Positions 1-5,836 of a DNA stretch of 20,000 nucleotides are shown one piece after another (position 1 is the stretch's first letter; every line of letters begins with the position of its first letter). The stretch comes from Deltaproteobacteria bacterium. Its GTDB lineage: Bacteria; Desulfobacterota; BSN033; UBA1163. The stretch lies in the NCBI GenBank assembly GCA_016875255.1, contig VGRU01000042.1:1-20000 (forward strand), read 5' to 3'. A program made the translations under genes and the position numbers. The notes under the pieces were generated by a model, which saw nothing but the letters and a program-made list of their open reading frames with translations, was not told the DNA's origin and searched no databases.

Positions 1-50
1 TGAGAACATAGACGGGGTGATGGAAAGGATATGGGGTTGTATATGATTGA

Positions 51-86
51 TAAAATCTCCCCTCACCCCTCTTTGCCAAAGAGGGG
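51..86 (+). repeat. Dispersed hairpin repeat, family A, copy 1
   Basis: A C/T-rich block leads into a 9-bp perfect hairpin, CCCCTCTTT (66-74) with AAAGAGGGG (78-86). The whole 36-base unit matches 11646-11681 in inverted orientation at about 33 of 36 positions, and a looser relative starts at 13076. It is an intergenic repeat and not coding. Bases 1-50 hold nothing I can assign and may be the downstream end of a gene outside the window. Confidence 0.75.
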
Positions 87-135
87 GAAAAAGAGACATT
101 TCCTTAACCTGGGGGAGAAAAATGACTAAAATGAC

Positions 136-281
136 CCACTCACTTACGCGAAGAGCCATATGTTTTATGGGTAACCAACGATTTCACTTGAGGCGGTCTT
201 TGCGATAGGCTTGAAAAGTGAGTGGTAAAACGTTTAAAGGTGCCGCTGTAAAGGTTTTACAGCACGCCCACCTCCCTTTTT
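136..281 (+). promoter_or_regulatory. Candidate structured 5' leader (riboswitch-like or small RNA) with terminator
   Basis: The sequence shows nested helices: a 10-bp perfect outer stem (136-145 with 216-225), a 7-bp inner stem with one G-U pair (147-153 with 198-204), and a 5-bp hairpin (156-160 with 166-170). Next comes a terminator-like hairpin with a perfect 8-bp stem GCTGTAAA/TTTACAGC (245-252, 256-263), extended by AGGTG/CACCT (238-242, 269-273) and followed by five Ts (277-281). GTAAAAC (225-231) can instead pair with GTTTTAC (254-260), which would break the terminator. The DUF2304 gene starts 42 bases further on. This layout is typical of transcription-attenuating leaders. I do not recognise the aptamer as any named riboswitch class, and a free-standing small RNA is the alternative. 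Confidence 0.5.
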
Positions 282-323
282 ATATGATTTTTATCAACTG
301 TAAAGTTAAAACTGGAGGAAAAG

Positions 324-698
324 ATGCTTATAAAAATTCAACTCTTCATCGGGGCGTTAAGTATTATTCTGCTGATCATCACATTTGAGCTGATCCGAAA
401 GGAAAAGCTGCGAGAGGAGTATTCCCTTCTCTGGCTTTTCACCGGGGCTGTGATACTGATTTTTAGCATATGGCCTGAATATTTTCTATCTCGATTCTTC
501 AGTCAGATTACCGGCATTTTTTATTTGTCTGCGGTCGTTCTACTCGCCTTTATGTTTCTCCTCCTTATCGTCTTCCATTTCTCTGTGGTGATTTCGAAAT
601 TGGCAGACCGGAACAAAGAACTGGCCCAAAGACATGCTCTTCTGGAGTTGGAGTTTAGGGAGTTAAAGAGTTTCTACAATCATTCTCAAAATCCATGA
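324..698 (+). CDS. DUF2304 family membrane protein
   Basis: This is a 124-residue protein with three hydrophobic segments (about residues 5-24, 33-50 and 64-91) and a charged, helical, probably coiled-coil tail (about 91-120). The segment KLREEYSLLWL after the first helix is the hallmark of DUF2304, a family of small inner-membrane proteins often encoded beside polyprenyl-phosphate glycosyltransferases and other surface-polysaccharide genes. The biochemical role is not known. The ATG at 324 has a clear ribosome binding site GGAGG (314-318). No glycosyltransferase follows here; downstream there is only debris and a broken epimerase start, so the gene may be what remains of a polysaccharide locus. 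The structured leader upstream may control it. The family call is confident and the function is not. Confidence 0.8.
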   Translation: MLIKIQLFIGALSIILLIITFELIRKEKLREEYSLLWLFTGAVILIFSIWPEYFLSRFFSQITGIFYLSAVVLLAFMFLLLIVFHFSVVISKLADRNKELAQRHALLELEFRELKSFYNHSQNP

Positions 699-812
699 GG
701 CCAAAATGGCTGAGGTCATATCTACCCTTGTTTAAGCTATGGAAAGAGAGTTGGCCCTGATAAAAGAGATGTGGTTCTAAAGTTTCTGTATGGTAGCTAA
801 GTGGAAGAAAAG

Positions 813-848
813 ATGGCGAAGGCGCTGATGACGGGAGGGGCGGGGTTT
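813..848 (+). pseudogene. 5' fragment of an NAD-dependent epimerase/dehydratase gene (left half)
   Basis: From ATG 813 the reading frame gives MAKALMTGGAGF, nearly the same as the first 12 residues of the intact epimerase at 4668 (MAKVLVTGGAGF). DNA similarity is high up to the end of GGGGTTT (848) and then stops abruptly; the frame runs on to a TGA near 928 without further resemblance. The continuation of such a gene appears at 2316 beyond the AbiE module. Bases 699-812 between the DUF2304 gene and this fragment hold only short open stretches with no recognisable protein. Confidence 0.6.
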
Positions 849-871
849 CTTCTAAGACAATTCTCAAGTCT

Positions 872-904
872 AACCCCACCATGCCACCTTCCACCGGTGG
901 GGTT
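872..904 (+). repeat. Inverted repeat inside the left end of the AbiE cassette
   Basis: AACCCCACC (872-880) pairs perfectly with GGTGGGGTT (896-904). The loop holds half of a second, 10-bp perfect palindrome, CCACCGGTGG (891-900). No T-run follows, so it is not an obvious terminator. It lies just upstream of the AbiE promoter and may be a cassette end structure or a binding site. Confidence 0.45.
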
Positions 905-925
905 CAGCCGTGTGTTGCGCTGGGC

Positions 926-953
926 TTGACAATGAATAATTCATAATTAACAT
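926..953 (+). promoter_or_regulatory. Sigma-70-type promoter for the AbiE operon
   Basis: A perfect -35 box TTGACA (926-931) is followed after 16 bases by a weaker -10 box TAACAT (948-953), in an AT-rich stretch about 35 bases before the AbiEi start. A short palindrome ATGAA-TAA-TTCAT (932-944) lies in the spacer. Confidence 0.5.
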
Positions 954-979
954 ATAAGTATACAAATCAGTATACTTAT
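954..979 (+). promoter_or_regulatory. Probable AbiEi operator (10-bp perfect inverted repeat)
   Basis: ATAAGTATAC (954-963) and GTATACTTAT (970-979) form a perfect inverted repeat with a 6-base spacer, directly after the -10 box and ending 9 bases before the AbiEi start codon. Characterised AbiEi antitoxins repress their own operon by binding inverted repeats in the promoter, so this is the obvious candidate site. That role is inference from position and family. Confidence 0.6.
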
Positions 980-988
980 GAGTGGAAT

Positions 989-1546
989 ATGAACAATTCA
1001 GAACGTTTAAAAATACTCATGGAATCCGGGCGGACGGTGTTTACGCCTCTGGACTTGCGCATGTTATGGCGGGTGAATGCGCTGAACGCCAAGATCAGTG
1101 TTGTGCGGATGGCAGAGAAAGGTCTTATGGTTCGATTGGCCACTGGCTACTACACCCTGAATGACCGTTACAACCGGTACGAGCTTGCCAACAGGATCCT
1201 GTCGCCCTCGTATGTGTCCTTCCAATCAGCGCTCTTTTATGCGGAGATCAATTTTCAGGCCCGTGGCGAAGTTGGATCGGTGGCCTTGCGGGACCACCGG
1301 AAGAAGGTCGGAAATACGCTTTATACCTATGTGGCGATGAAACGGGATCTATTTTTCAATACCGAAGGGGTGGTCACGCGGGAAGGTGTGGCGATGGCAT
1401 TACCCGAGCGCGCGATCCTGGACAGTTTCTACTACGGGTATCTTCCGGATATTGATGATCCGCCCAAACTGAATAAGACGTTTCTTGAGAAGCTAAGCGC
1501 ACTTTATCCAAAAACGGTAAAAAAAAAGATGCGGGGGCTTCTATGA
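989..1546 (+). CDS. AbiEi-type antitoxin / transcriptional repressor
   Basis: This 185-residue protein resembles the AbiEi family. An N-terminal winged-helix region (about residues 1-60) includes KISVVRMAEKGLMVRLATGY, in which a recognition helix is followed by the 'readiness' wing seen in this family. A C-terminal domain follows (about 65-185) with the typical ALPERAILDSFYY stretch. Known AbiEi proteins have two jobs: repressing the operon and counteracting the AbiEii nucleotidyltransferase (described as a type IV toxin-antitoxin system, able to abort phage infection). The gene overlaps the next by four bases (ATGA, 1543-1546), so the two are translationally coupled. The ATG at 989 has only a weak GAGTGG ribosome binding site, but it directly follows the promoter and operator. 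Confidence 0.8.
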   Translation: MNNSERLKILMESGRTVFTPLDLRMLWRVNALNAKISVVRMAEKGLMVRLATGYYTLNDRYNRYELANRILSPSYVSFQSALFYAEINFQARGEVGSVALRDHRKKVGNTLYTYVAMKRDLFFNTEGVVTREGVAMALPERAILDSFYYGYLPDIDDPPKLNKTFLEKLSALYPKTVKKKMRGLL

Positions 1547-2241
1547 GCCGTCTTTTTGATCGGAATATTCACAAGCGGTATTTGTCGCTTTTGCTGACGG
1601 AGCTGGCCAAGGCTTTCCCCGAGAAAATCGCCTTTAAGGGAGGGACCTGCGCTTATTATTTTTACAACCTTCCGAGGTTTTCGTTCGATCTTGATTTTGA
1701 CATGCTCCGGGAGTTCAGTGCCGTGGACGTGGACAGGTTCCGTGAGATCCTATCCCGGCATGGGGAAGCGAAGGAATTCCGGGACAAACAGAACACGCTT
1801 TTCTGCCTTTTTGATTACGGGAAGGGACATCCCAATATCAAGATCGAGCTGGGCCGGCGCGTATGGAAGAATAACGTTTATCGACCGGTTTGGTTTCTAG
1901 GAGTGCCTCTTGCCATTGCCGATGAAACAACAGCGCTGACCAATAAACTTGTCGCCCTGACCGACCGGAAGACCGCAGTCGCGAGGGATCTTTATGACAG
2001 CTGGTATTTTTTGAAAGCGGGATTTCCCGTGAGCGATGCTCTTGTCATGGAGCGTACGGGAAAGGGCCTGGCGGCATATCTGAAAGGGGCGATGGGCTTC
2101 ATCAAAAAGACTTATACCGCGCGCAACGTCCTGCACGGGCTCGGCGACATGCTGGATGAGAAACAAAAGGCGTGGGCCAAAGATCATCTTGTTCCTGAGA
2201 CGATCCTGGAAATGAAGCAACGGATCCCACGGCAGGGTTGA
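1543..2241 (+). CDS. AbiEii/AbiGii-family nucleotidyltransferase toxin
   Basis: This is a 232-residue protein of the AbiEii (DUF1814) nucleotidyltransferase family. The active-site pattern is visible as FKGGT (residues 31-35) followed by RFSFDLDFD (45-53), whose aspartates D49, D51 and D53 would bind metal and NTP. IKIEL (99-103) supplies the third strand motif, and the conserved helical motif NKLVAL...ARDLYD (134-152) follows. Related toxins (MenT, AbiEii) transfer nucleotides to tRNA or another target and stop growth. All key residues appear intact, so the toxin is probably functional. The length is shorter than some family members (about 300 residues), as in the compact AbiEii-like group. 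The start overlaps the antitoxin stop. Confidence 0.85.
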   Translation: MSRLFDRNIHKRYLSLLLTELAKAFPEKIAFKGGTCAYYFYNLPRFSFDLDFDMLREFSAVDVDRFREILSRHGEAKEFRDKQNTLFCLFDYGKGHPNIKIELGRRVWKNNVYRPVWFLGVPLAIADETTALTNKLVALTDRKTAVARDLYDSWYFLKAGFPVSDALVMERTGKGLAAYLKGAMGFIKKTYTARNVLHGLGDMLDEKQKAWAKDHLVPETILEMKQRIPRQG

Positions 2242-2309
2242 TCTGGATGAGGGTGACGCCGCTCGTGATGCTTACCGTGTATCCTTTTGTTTTCAGCCTG
2301 GTTTTCAAG

Positions 2310-2375
2310 ATGCACGGAGGAGCGGGGTTTATCGGGTCGAAGTTGATGGAGGGTTTTTTTTGCAGGGAAGGGTAA
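2310..2375 (+). pseudogene. Fragment of an NAD-dependent epimerase gene (right half)
   Basis: The frame from ATG 2310 reads MHGGAGFIGSKLMEGFF and stops at TAA 2373-2375. GGAGFIGSKLMEG corresponds to residues 8-20 of the intact epimerase at 4668 (GGAGFIGSNLTEA), the Rossmann NAD-binding loop. The six codons before TAA no longer resemble the family. It starts at the motif where the fragment at 813-848 ends, sharing only the direct repeat. Bases 2242-2309 and 2376-2499 contain no recognisable gene. Confidence 0.6.
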
Positions 2376-2512
2376 TTGGGGGAGACCGAAAAAGAGTAAG
2401 GGGTTCAACGAATAAGTCGCGGAGTTTCAACACGAAGGGGTTGTTAAAAGATTCCTGACACACTACCATTAGGATTGGTAAGTCTGGCAATAAATTGGGA
2501 GGAGGTCAAACA

Positions 2513-2830
2513 GTGTTAGGAAGCGTTTTTTCGAAGAACGGTAAAAATATTAGGCTTACATCTGAAAGATGGTCTCATATTGTGGAGTCCCATGATTATA
2601 TGGCCGGAAACCAAGATATAATGCTTGAAACCGTAGAAAACCCAGATTTGATAGTTAGTGGTGGACAGAATGAATTCATTGCAATTAAACACTATGCGGA
2701 AACCTCTATCTCTGAGAAACATCTTGTGGTAATATATAAAGAAGAGGAAAATGGTGGATTTGTCATAACGGCTTTTATGACATCGAAACCAGGAAAGATT
2801 CGTAAGAAGGAGGTCGTATGGAAAAAGTGA
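2513..2830 (+). CDS. Small BECR-fold nuclease-like protein, candidate toxin
   Basis: A 105-residue protein beginning at GTG 2513. An upstream in-frame TTG at 2495 overlaps the ribosome binding site GGGAGGAGG (2497-2505), so GTG 2513 is the better start. The pattern is an N-terminal strand (KNIRLTSERWSHIVESHDYM), ENPDLIV in the middle, a central strand pair (AIKHYAETSISEKHLVVIYK), and a final strand with FVITAFMTSKP. This resembles small proteins placed in the phage-encoded Barnase-EndoU-ColicinE5/D-RelE superfamily, with conserved histidines H22 and H26 and a late T/S pair as possible catalytic groups. It overlaps the DUF2283 gene by 13 bases, a typical toxin-antitoxin arrangement. The exact Pfam family is uncertain. 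The base composition is more AT-rich than the AbiE genes upstream. Confidence 0.55.
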   Translation: MLGSVFSKNGKNIRLTSERWSHIVESHDYMAGNQDIMLETVENPDLIVSGGQNEFIAIKHYAETSISEKHLVVIYKEEENGGFVITAFMTSKPGKIRKKEVVWKK

Positions 2831-3045
2831 TCAACGTAATAGAGTCCATTCCTTATCTCCTAAGGATGCCCTCCAAGCGCGTATGGATCGATTATGACGA
2901 TGAGGCGGATGTGCTTTATCTAAGCTTCAGAAAGCCACAGCAAGCAAACGACAGCGTTATGGAAGAAGATATTATTCATCATTACCGTGATAAAGAGCTC
3001 GTCGGTGTCACGATATTGCACGCAAAAGGTAGAGCCAAGAGTTAA
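2818..3045 (+). CDS. DUF2283 domain protein, candidate antitoxin
   Basis: This 75-residue protein carries the DUF2283 signature IDYDDEADVLYLSFRKP (about residues 24-40), followed by a segment like EEDIIHHYRDKELVGVTIL (about 50-68) that fits the family's second half. DUF2283 proteins are small beta-rich proteins commonly found next to DUF4258 or other RelE/BECR-like genes, where they are suspected antitoxins. The ribosome binding site AAGGAGG (2807-2813) lies inside the upstream gene, and the start overlaps its last 13 bases, so the two are coupled. The N-terminal 20 residues (MEKVINVIESIPYLLRMPSK) are an added helix-like segment. The domain is clear; the antitoxin role is inferred from context. 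Confidence 0.75.
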   Translation: MEKVINVIESIPYLLRMPSKRVWIDYDDEADVLYLSFRKPQQANDSVMEEDIIHHYRDKELVGVTILHAKGRAKS

Positions 3046-3443
3046 ACCGGGTCGGTCTGTGTATTCTGGAGGATTCCGGACGCTTTGTAACTTGTGATCA
3101 AAGCGACGAATGGCATGGCTTTGTCAATTTCAATAGGGGCATATTAAAGCCCCTTCAACACCGAAGGGTCCTAAAGAATCTCTATATCCGTTTGACGAGC
3201 CAATCATTCTTCAATCTCGCGATGCAGGGCTTTAATTTCACCGGGGCATCTCTGACCGGCAAGCGCTCCATCCCGCCAATGGCGGGATAGGCGGGGTCAA
3301 GGGGCACAATATAAATGATATCACCTTTCCGGAAAGCCCCGCCATGTGCCTGCCGGTAGCCAGAGGTGGGAAGCTTCAATCTTTTCAATATCGATCTTCA
3401 CCCCAGCGAAGCCTCTGCCAGTTGACCAAAAAGGAAATGAAAG
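3046..3443. other. Gene-poor 398-bp gap with hairpin; possibly decayed coding sequence
   Basis: No gene can be supported here. A perfect 9-bp hairpin ATCCCGCCA/TGGCGGGAT (3270-3278, 3280-3288) is present. One plus-strand frame stays open from near 3051 to TAG 3288-3290 but has no usable start, and one minus-strand frame is open from 3388 to 3182; neither resembles a family I know. The minus-strand sequence near 3205-3235 reads EIKALHREIEE before a stop in another frame, so a degraded small gene is possible. Confidence 0.4.
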
Positions 3444-3791
3444 ATGAAAATAAAAATAGTTGAAAAAAATATTGATATAAAAGAGTTGATCAGGATAGGG
3501 GAAGAGGGCTTTGGGGAGATGGTCAAGGCGGTGGTGGATGTCGAAAAGGAAATTATGGCGATCGGGGGAGAGTTGCATGCGGATGAAGAAGCCATTCTTT
3601 TAGGTTCAGGCTCGAAGCAGGAACATCTCTGGGGGATTAATCTCTATCCGCAAAAGAAAGATGAGGAGTTTATTCAGTTTGATTCTGTCATTAATTTAAA
3701 GCCCTCACAAGGTAATCGTTCGAGGGGGATAGAGAATCCTGAGATTCAAAAGAGGGTTAAAGAGATTGTAGAAAGGTTCATCAAGACCTGA
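3444..3791 (+). CDS. DUF5674 family protein
   Basis: The 115-residue protein matches the conserved pattern I know for DUF5674: FGEMVKAVVDVEKEIMAIGG (residues 23-42), then GELHADEEAILLGSGSKQ, LWGINLYP, and a C-terminal SQGNRSRGIENPEIQKRVKE. No enzymatic role is established for this family, which is scattered through environmental bacteria and Patescibacteria as a short cargo gene. The invariant histidine, acidic residues and SQGNRSR block suggest a binding or catalytic surface. The ATG at 3444 has AAAGGA (3430-3435) upstream. The following gene starts one base after this stop, so the two form an operon, perhaps functioning as a pair. Confidence 0.8.
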   Translation: MKIKIVEKNIDIKELIRIGEEGFGEMVKAVVDVEKEIMAIGGELHADEEAILLGSGSKQEHLWGINLYPQKKDEEFIQFDSVINLKPSQGNRSRGIENPEIQKRVKEIVERFIKT

Positions 3792-3792
3792 G

Positions 3793-4122
3793 ATGAAATT
3801 CCAACACAAAGAGTTATCCGAAGGGGGATGGCAGAAGCTTTCCCTGGCGGAGCAATTTGCAAACATCGGAAGCGAGGTCGGCAGGGCCATTCGATGGCAG
3901 GGAAGAGATGAGAAGCTCTTCTGGTCTGCCGTGGAAAGGGCATTGGAACTCTTCTATTTGACGATGTCTGATGCAAGGTGGCATCATCGGCTAAAAGAGA
4001 TTACCCGGTTACATGAGGTTTTTTGTGACGCGGTTCTGGGCGGGGAGGAATATAACTCCCGATTACAGGAGATTGAGCGTTATTTCTTCTATTTTGCCCT
4101 TTACAGCCGAAAAGGTAGATAA
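3793..4122 (+). CDS. Conserved hypothetical protein, likely helical bundle
   Basis: I recognise the pattern (MKFQHKELSEGGWQKLSLAE, then ANIGSEVGRAIRWQG, then ERALELFYLTMSD, then LKEITRLHEVFCDAVLGG and a final RYFFYFALYSR) from unnamed proteins in many environmental genomes, but I know no Pfam name or function. The 109 residues are almost entirely helical and amphipathic, compatible with a four-helix bundle. The start lies one base after the DUF5674 stop and there is no strong ribosome binding site, so expression probably depends on the upstream gene. Co-occurrence with DUF5674 and its place at the end of a toxin-antitoxin cluster suggest shared mobility, which is inference. Confidence 0.6.
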   Translation: MKFQHKELSEGGWQKLSLAEQFANIGSEVGRAIRWQGRDEKLFWSAVERALELFYLTMSDARWHHRLKEITRLHEVFCDAVLGGEEYNSRLQEIERYFFYFALYSRKGR

Positions 4123-4131
4123 TAGCCGATA

Positions 4132-4312
4132 ATAGTTACCTAAATTGAGCGATTCTTTTGAGAATATCCTGTGGCCGCAGGCTTCAGCCTGCGTTTCAAA
4201 ATCGCCCAAAGGGTGATTTGTAGGGCAAGGCTTTAGCCTTGCCTTGGAAGCAACCCTAAAGGGTTGCCCTACGATGAAATTCAAGAAAATCGCTCAATTT
4301 GGGAGTTACTAT
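4132..4312 (+). repeat. Nested inverted repeat with family B core (copy 1)
   Basis: The outer arms contain a 13-bp perfect match, AAATTGAGCGATT (4142-4154) with AATCGCTCAATTT (4288-4300), extended imperfectly outward to ATAGTTAC/GTTACTAT. Inside are hairpins at 4176-4193 (CGCAGGCT/AGCCTGCG) and about 4198-4218, then the family B core (4220-4272): outer GTAGGGCAA/TTGCCCTAC enclosing two hairpins, 4224-4243 and 4250-4267. The core recurs at 14693-14743 with different arms. Confidence 0.8.
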
Positions 4313-4358
4313 TCATCTGAAAGAGTGAGGGTAATGCGTCACTGAAGCATCGGGGAGC

Positions 4359-4542
4359 TCCGAGATCCGGCAGGAATTCCTCCGAAAATCTTATCAAGCG
4401 GATGGTTCATATTTTTAAGGGTAAGGGTAACATTGTCCATTTGCAGAATAACCCTTGATATACGGGATCATCCTTTTAGTTTGCCAACAAGTTGAGGTAT
4501 CCGCTATAAGATTTTTTCCAGAATCCCCACCGGATCTCGGAG
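4359..4542 (+). repeat. Large imperfect inverted repeat upstream of the epimerase gene
   Basis: CTCCGAGATCCGG (4359-4371) pairs perfectly with CCGGATCTCGGAG (4530-4542), and AAAATCTTATCAAGCGGAT (4385-4403) pairs with ATCCGCTATAAGATTTT (4499-4515) with a 2-base bulge. As RNA it would fold into one long hairpin ending about 125 bases before the epimerase start. It shares no core with the other repeats I could see. Together with the previous element it accounts for most of the gap 4123-4667. Confidence 0.7.
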
Positions 4543-4667
4543 AAAATCCATGGAAGAGTGAGGCATTAAGAGAGTTTCTTTTTAGGCTTGATTCGTTGAA
4601 GAGGATTTGAATAAGATGTTGTAAAATAAAATGATTCAAGAAAGAATAAACCAGAGAGGAACAAGGG

Positions 4668-5609
4668 ATGGCGAAGGTATTGGTGACAGGAGGAGCGGGG
4701 TTTATTGGGTCGAATCTGACGGAGGCATTGCTCAAGGCGGGGCATCAGGTTCGGGCGCTCGATAATTTATCTACCGGGAAGAGGGAGAATTTAGTCTTTG
4801 AGGGAGCTTATCCCTTCCTTGAGATGATCGAAGGGGACCTCTGTGACCTGATCACCTGCCAGAAGGCCGTGGAGGGGATCGAATATGTTTTTCATCAGGC
4901 AGCCCTTCCATCGGTCCAGCGGTCGGTTGAGGATCCGATGTCTTCAAATCAAGTGAATGTAGGGGGGACCTTAAATATCCTAATGGCGGCGAGAGACGCA
5001 GGGGTGAGGCGGGTGATCTATGCGGCCTCGTCCTCAGCCTATGGGGATACTCCGACCCTTCCCAAAGAAGAGGAGATGGTCCCCAATCCTCTTTCGCCCT
5101 ATGCCTTGCAAAAGTTTATCGGAGAGCAGTATTGCCGGCTCTTTTTTCAACTTTACGGGTTGGAGACGATCTCGCTGAGATATTTCAATATCTTTGGTCC
5201 GAAACAGGATCCCGATTCCATTTATTCGGCTGTCATCCCGAGGTTTATCGATGCCCTTATCTCGGGCCGTGCTCCGGTCATCTTCGGAGATGGGGAACAG
5301 TCCCGGGACTTCACATATATCGACAATGTGGTCCACGCCAATCTTCTTGCGATGAATGCGGAGAGAATTCAGGGAGAAGCGGTCAATGTCGCCTGCGGGA
5401 GGAGGGTATCTTTAAACCAGCTGCTTAAGATCCTTCAGGATATTATCGGCTCGCACATCCCTCCTCTTTACGAGGAGCCCAGAAAAGGAGAGCCCAGACA
5501 CTCGCTGGCAGACATCAAAAAGGGGAAAGCGATATTGAATTATGATCCAAGGGTTGGAATTGAGGAAGGGCTTAGAAGAACGGTGGAGTTTTTTAAAAAC
5601 ATGAAATGA
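4668..5609 (+). CDS. NAD-dependent nucleotide-sugar 4-epimerase (WbpP/GalE-like)
   Basis: This 313-residue extended short-chain dehydrogenase has an N-terminal Rossmann motif GGAGFIG (8-14), a DNLSTGKREN loop (32-41) and the catalytic serine/tyrosine/lysine set SSSAYG (121-126) with YALQK (Y145, K149). The pieces ALPSVQRSVEDP, RYFNIFGPKQDP and SRDFTYIDNVVHA are typical of UDP-GlcNAc/GalNAc 4-epimerases such as WbpP rather than classic GalE. It would interconvert UDP-sugars in the cytoplasm for O-antigen or capsule. The ribosome binding site AGAGAGGA (4653-4660) fits the ATG at 4668. The length is normal. Broken copies of the same gene start occur at 813 and 2310. Substrate identity cannot be fixed from sequence alone. 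Confidence 0.85.
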   Translation: MAKVLVTGGAGFIGSNLTEALLKAGHQVRALDNLSTGKRENLVFEGAYPFLEMIEGDLCDLITCQKAVEGIEYVFHQAALPSVQRSVEDPMSSNQVNVGGTLNILMAARDAGVRRVIYAASSSAYGDTPTLPKEEEMVPNPLSPYALQKFIGEQYCRLFFQLYGLETISLRYFNIFGPKQDPDSIYSAVIPRFIDALISGRAPVIFGDGEQSRDFTYIDNVVHANLLAMNAERIQGEAVNVACGRRVSLNQLLKILQDIIGSHIPPLYEEPRKGEPRHSLADIKKGKAILNYDPRVGIEEGLRRTVEFFKNMK

Positions 5610-5674
5610 TCAATAGTCAATTACCAATACTCAATTAGGCTGTGAATTCATCTCTAACATCTTAAACCCTATTG

Positions 5675-5772
5675 TTGTCATGCTGACCTTGGTTCAGCAT
5701 CTCGATTTAACCGGTGGATCAGATCCTGAAACGACCCATGAAACGAGTTCAGGGCATGGTTCAGGATGACAA
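5675..5772 (+). repeat. Dispersed palindromic repeat (GTCATGCTGA type)
   Basis: Outer arms TTGTCAT (5675-5681) and ATGACAA (5766-5772) enclose two hairpins, one around ATGCTGA...TCAGCAT (5680-5700) and one around ATCCTGAA...TTCAGGAT (5725-5766). This type of repeat is widespread in intergenic DNA of environmental Gram-negative genomes. The surrounding bases (about 5615-5640 and 5795-5820) look weakly mirrored as well. No coding potential. Confidence 0.7.
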
Positions 5773-5836
5773 GACTGAGAAATTTCAAATATTTTTGGTT
5801 AGCTATTATCATTGACAATTTAAAAGGGAGAAGTCG

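Larger units (their letters stand above)
834..2330 (+). mobile_element. Putative inserted AbiE cassette bounded by a 15-bp direct repeat
   Basis: GGAGGGGCGGGGTTT (834-848) and GGAGGAGCGGGGTTT (2316-2330) are direct repeats differing at one base. Left of the first copy is the start of an epimerase gene, and right of the second copy the same protein continues (IGSKLMEG, compared with IGSNLTEA in the intact gene). The roughly 1.5 kb between them carries the AbiEi/AbiEii pair with its promoter. This looks like insertion with duplication of the target, or recombination through a short shared sequence. No integrase, transposase or terminal inverted repeat was found, so autonomous mobility is not supported. 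Confidence 0.45.

Noticed and set aside
104..132. Promoter-like TTAACC...TAAAAT before the structured leader
   Set aside because: The -35 box is weak and the expected transcription start would fall inside the outer stem of the leader, so I do not call it.
136..225. Possible integron attC site or c-di-GMP riboswitch
   Set aside because: The core sequences expected for attC (GTTRRRY/RYYYAAC) and the conserved GEMM core and tetraloop receptor are not present.
982..1164. Alternative plus-strand frame overlapping the AbiEi start
   Set aside because: It is a shadow of the AbiEi gene in another frame.
2102..2408. Minus-strand frames across the end of the AbiEii gene
   Set aside because: They are antisense to a clearly coding region and extend into debris with no recognisable domain.
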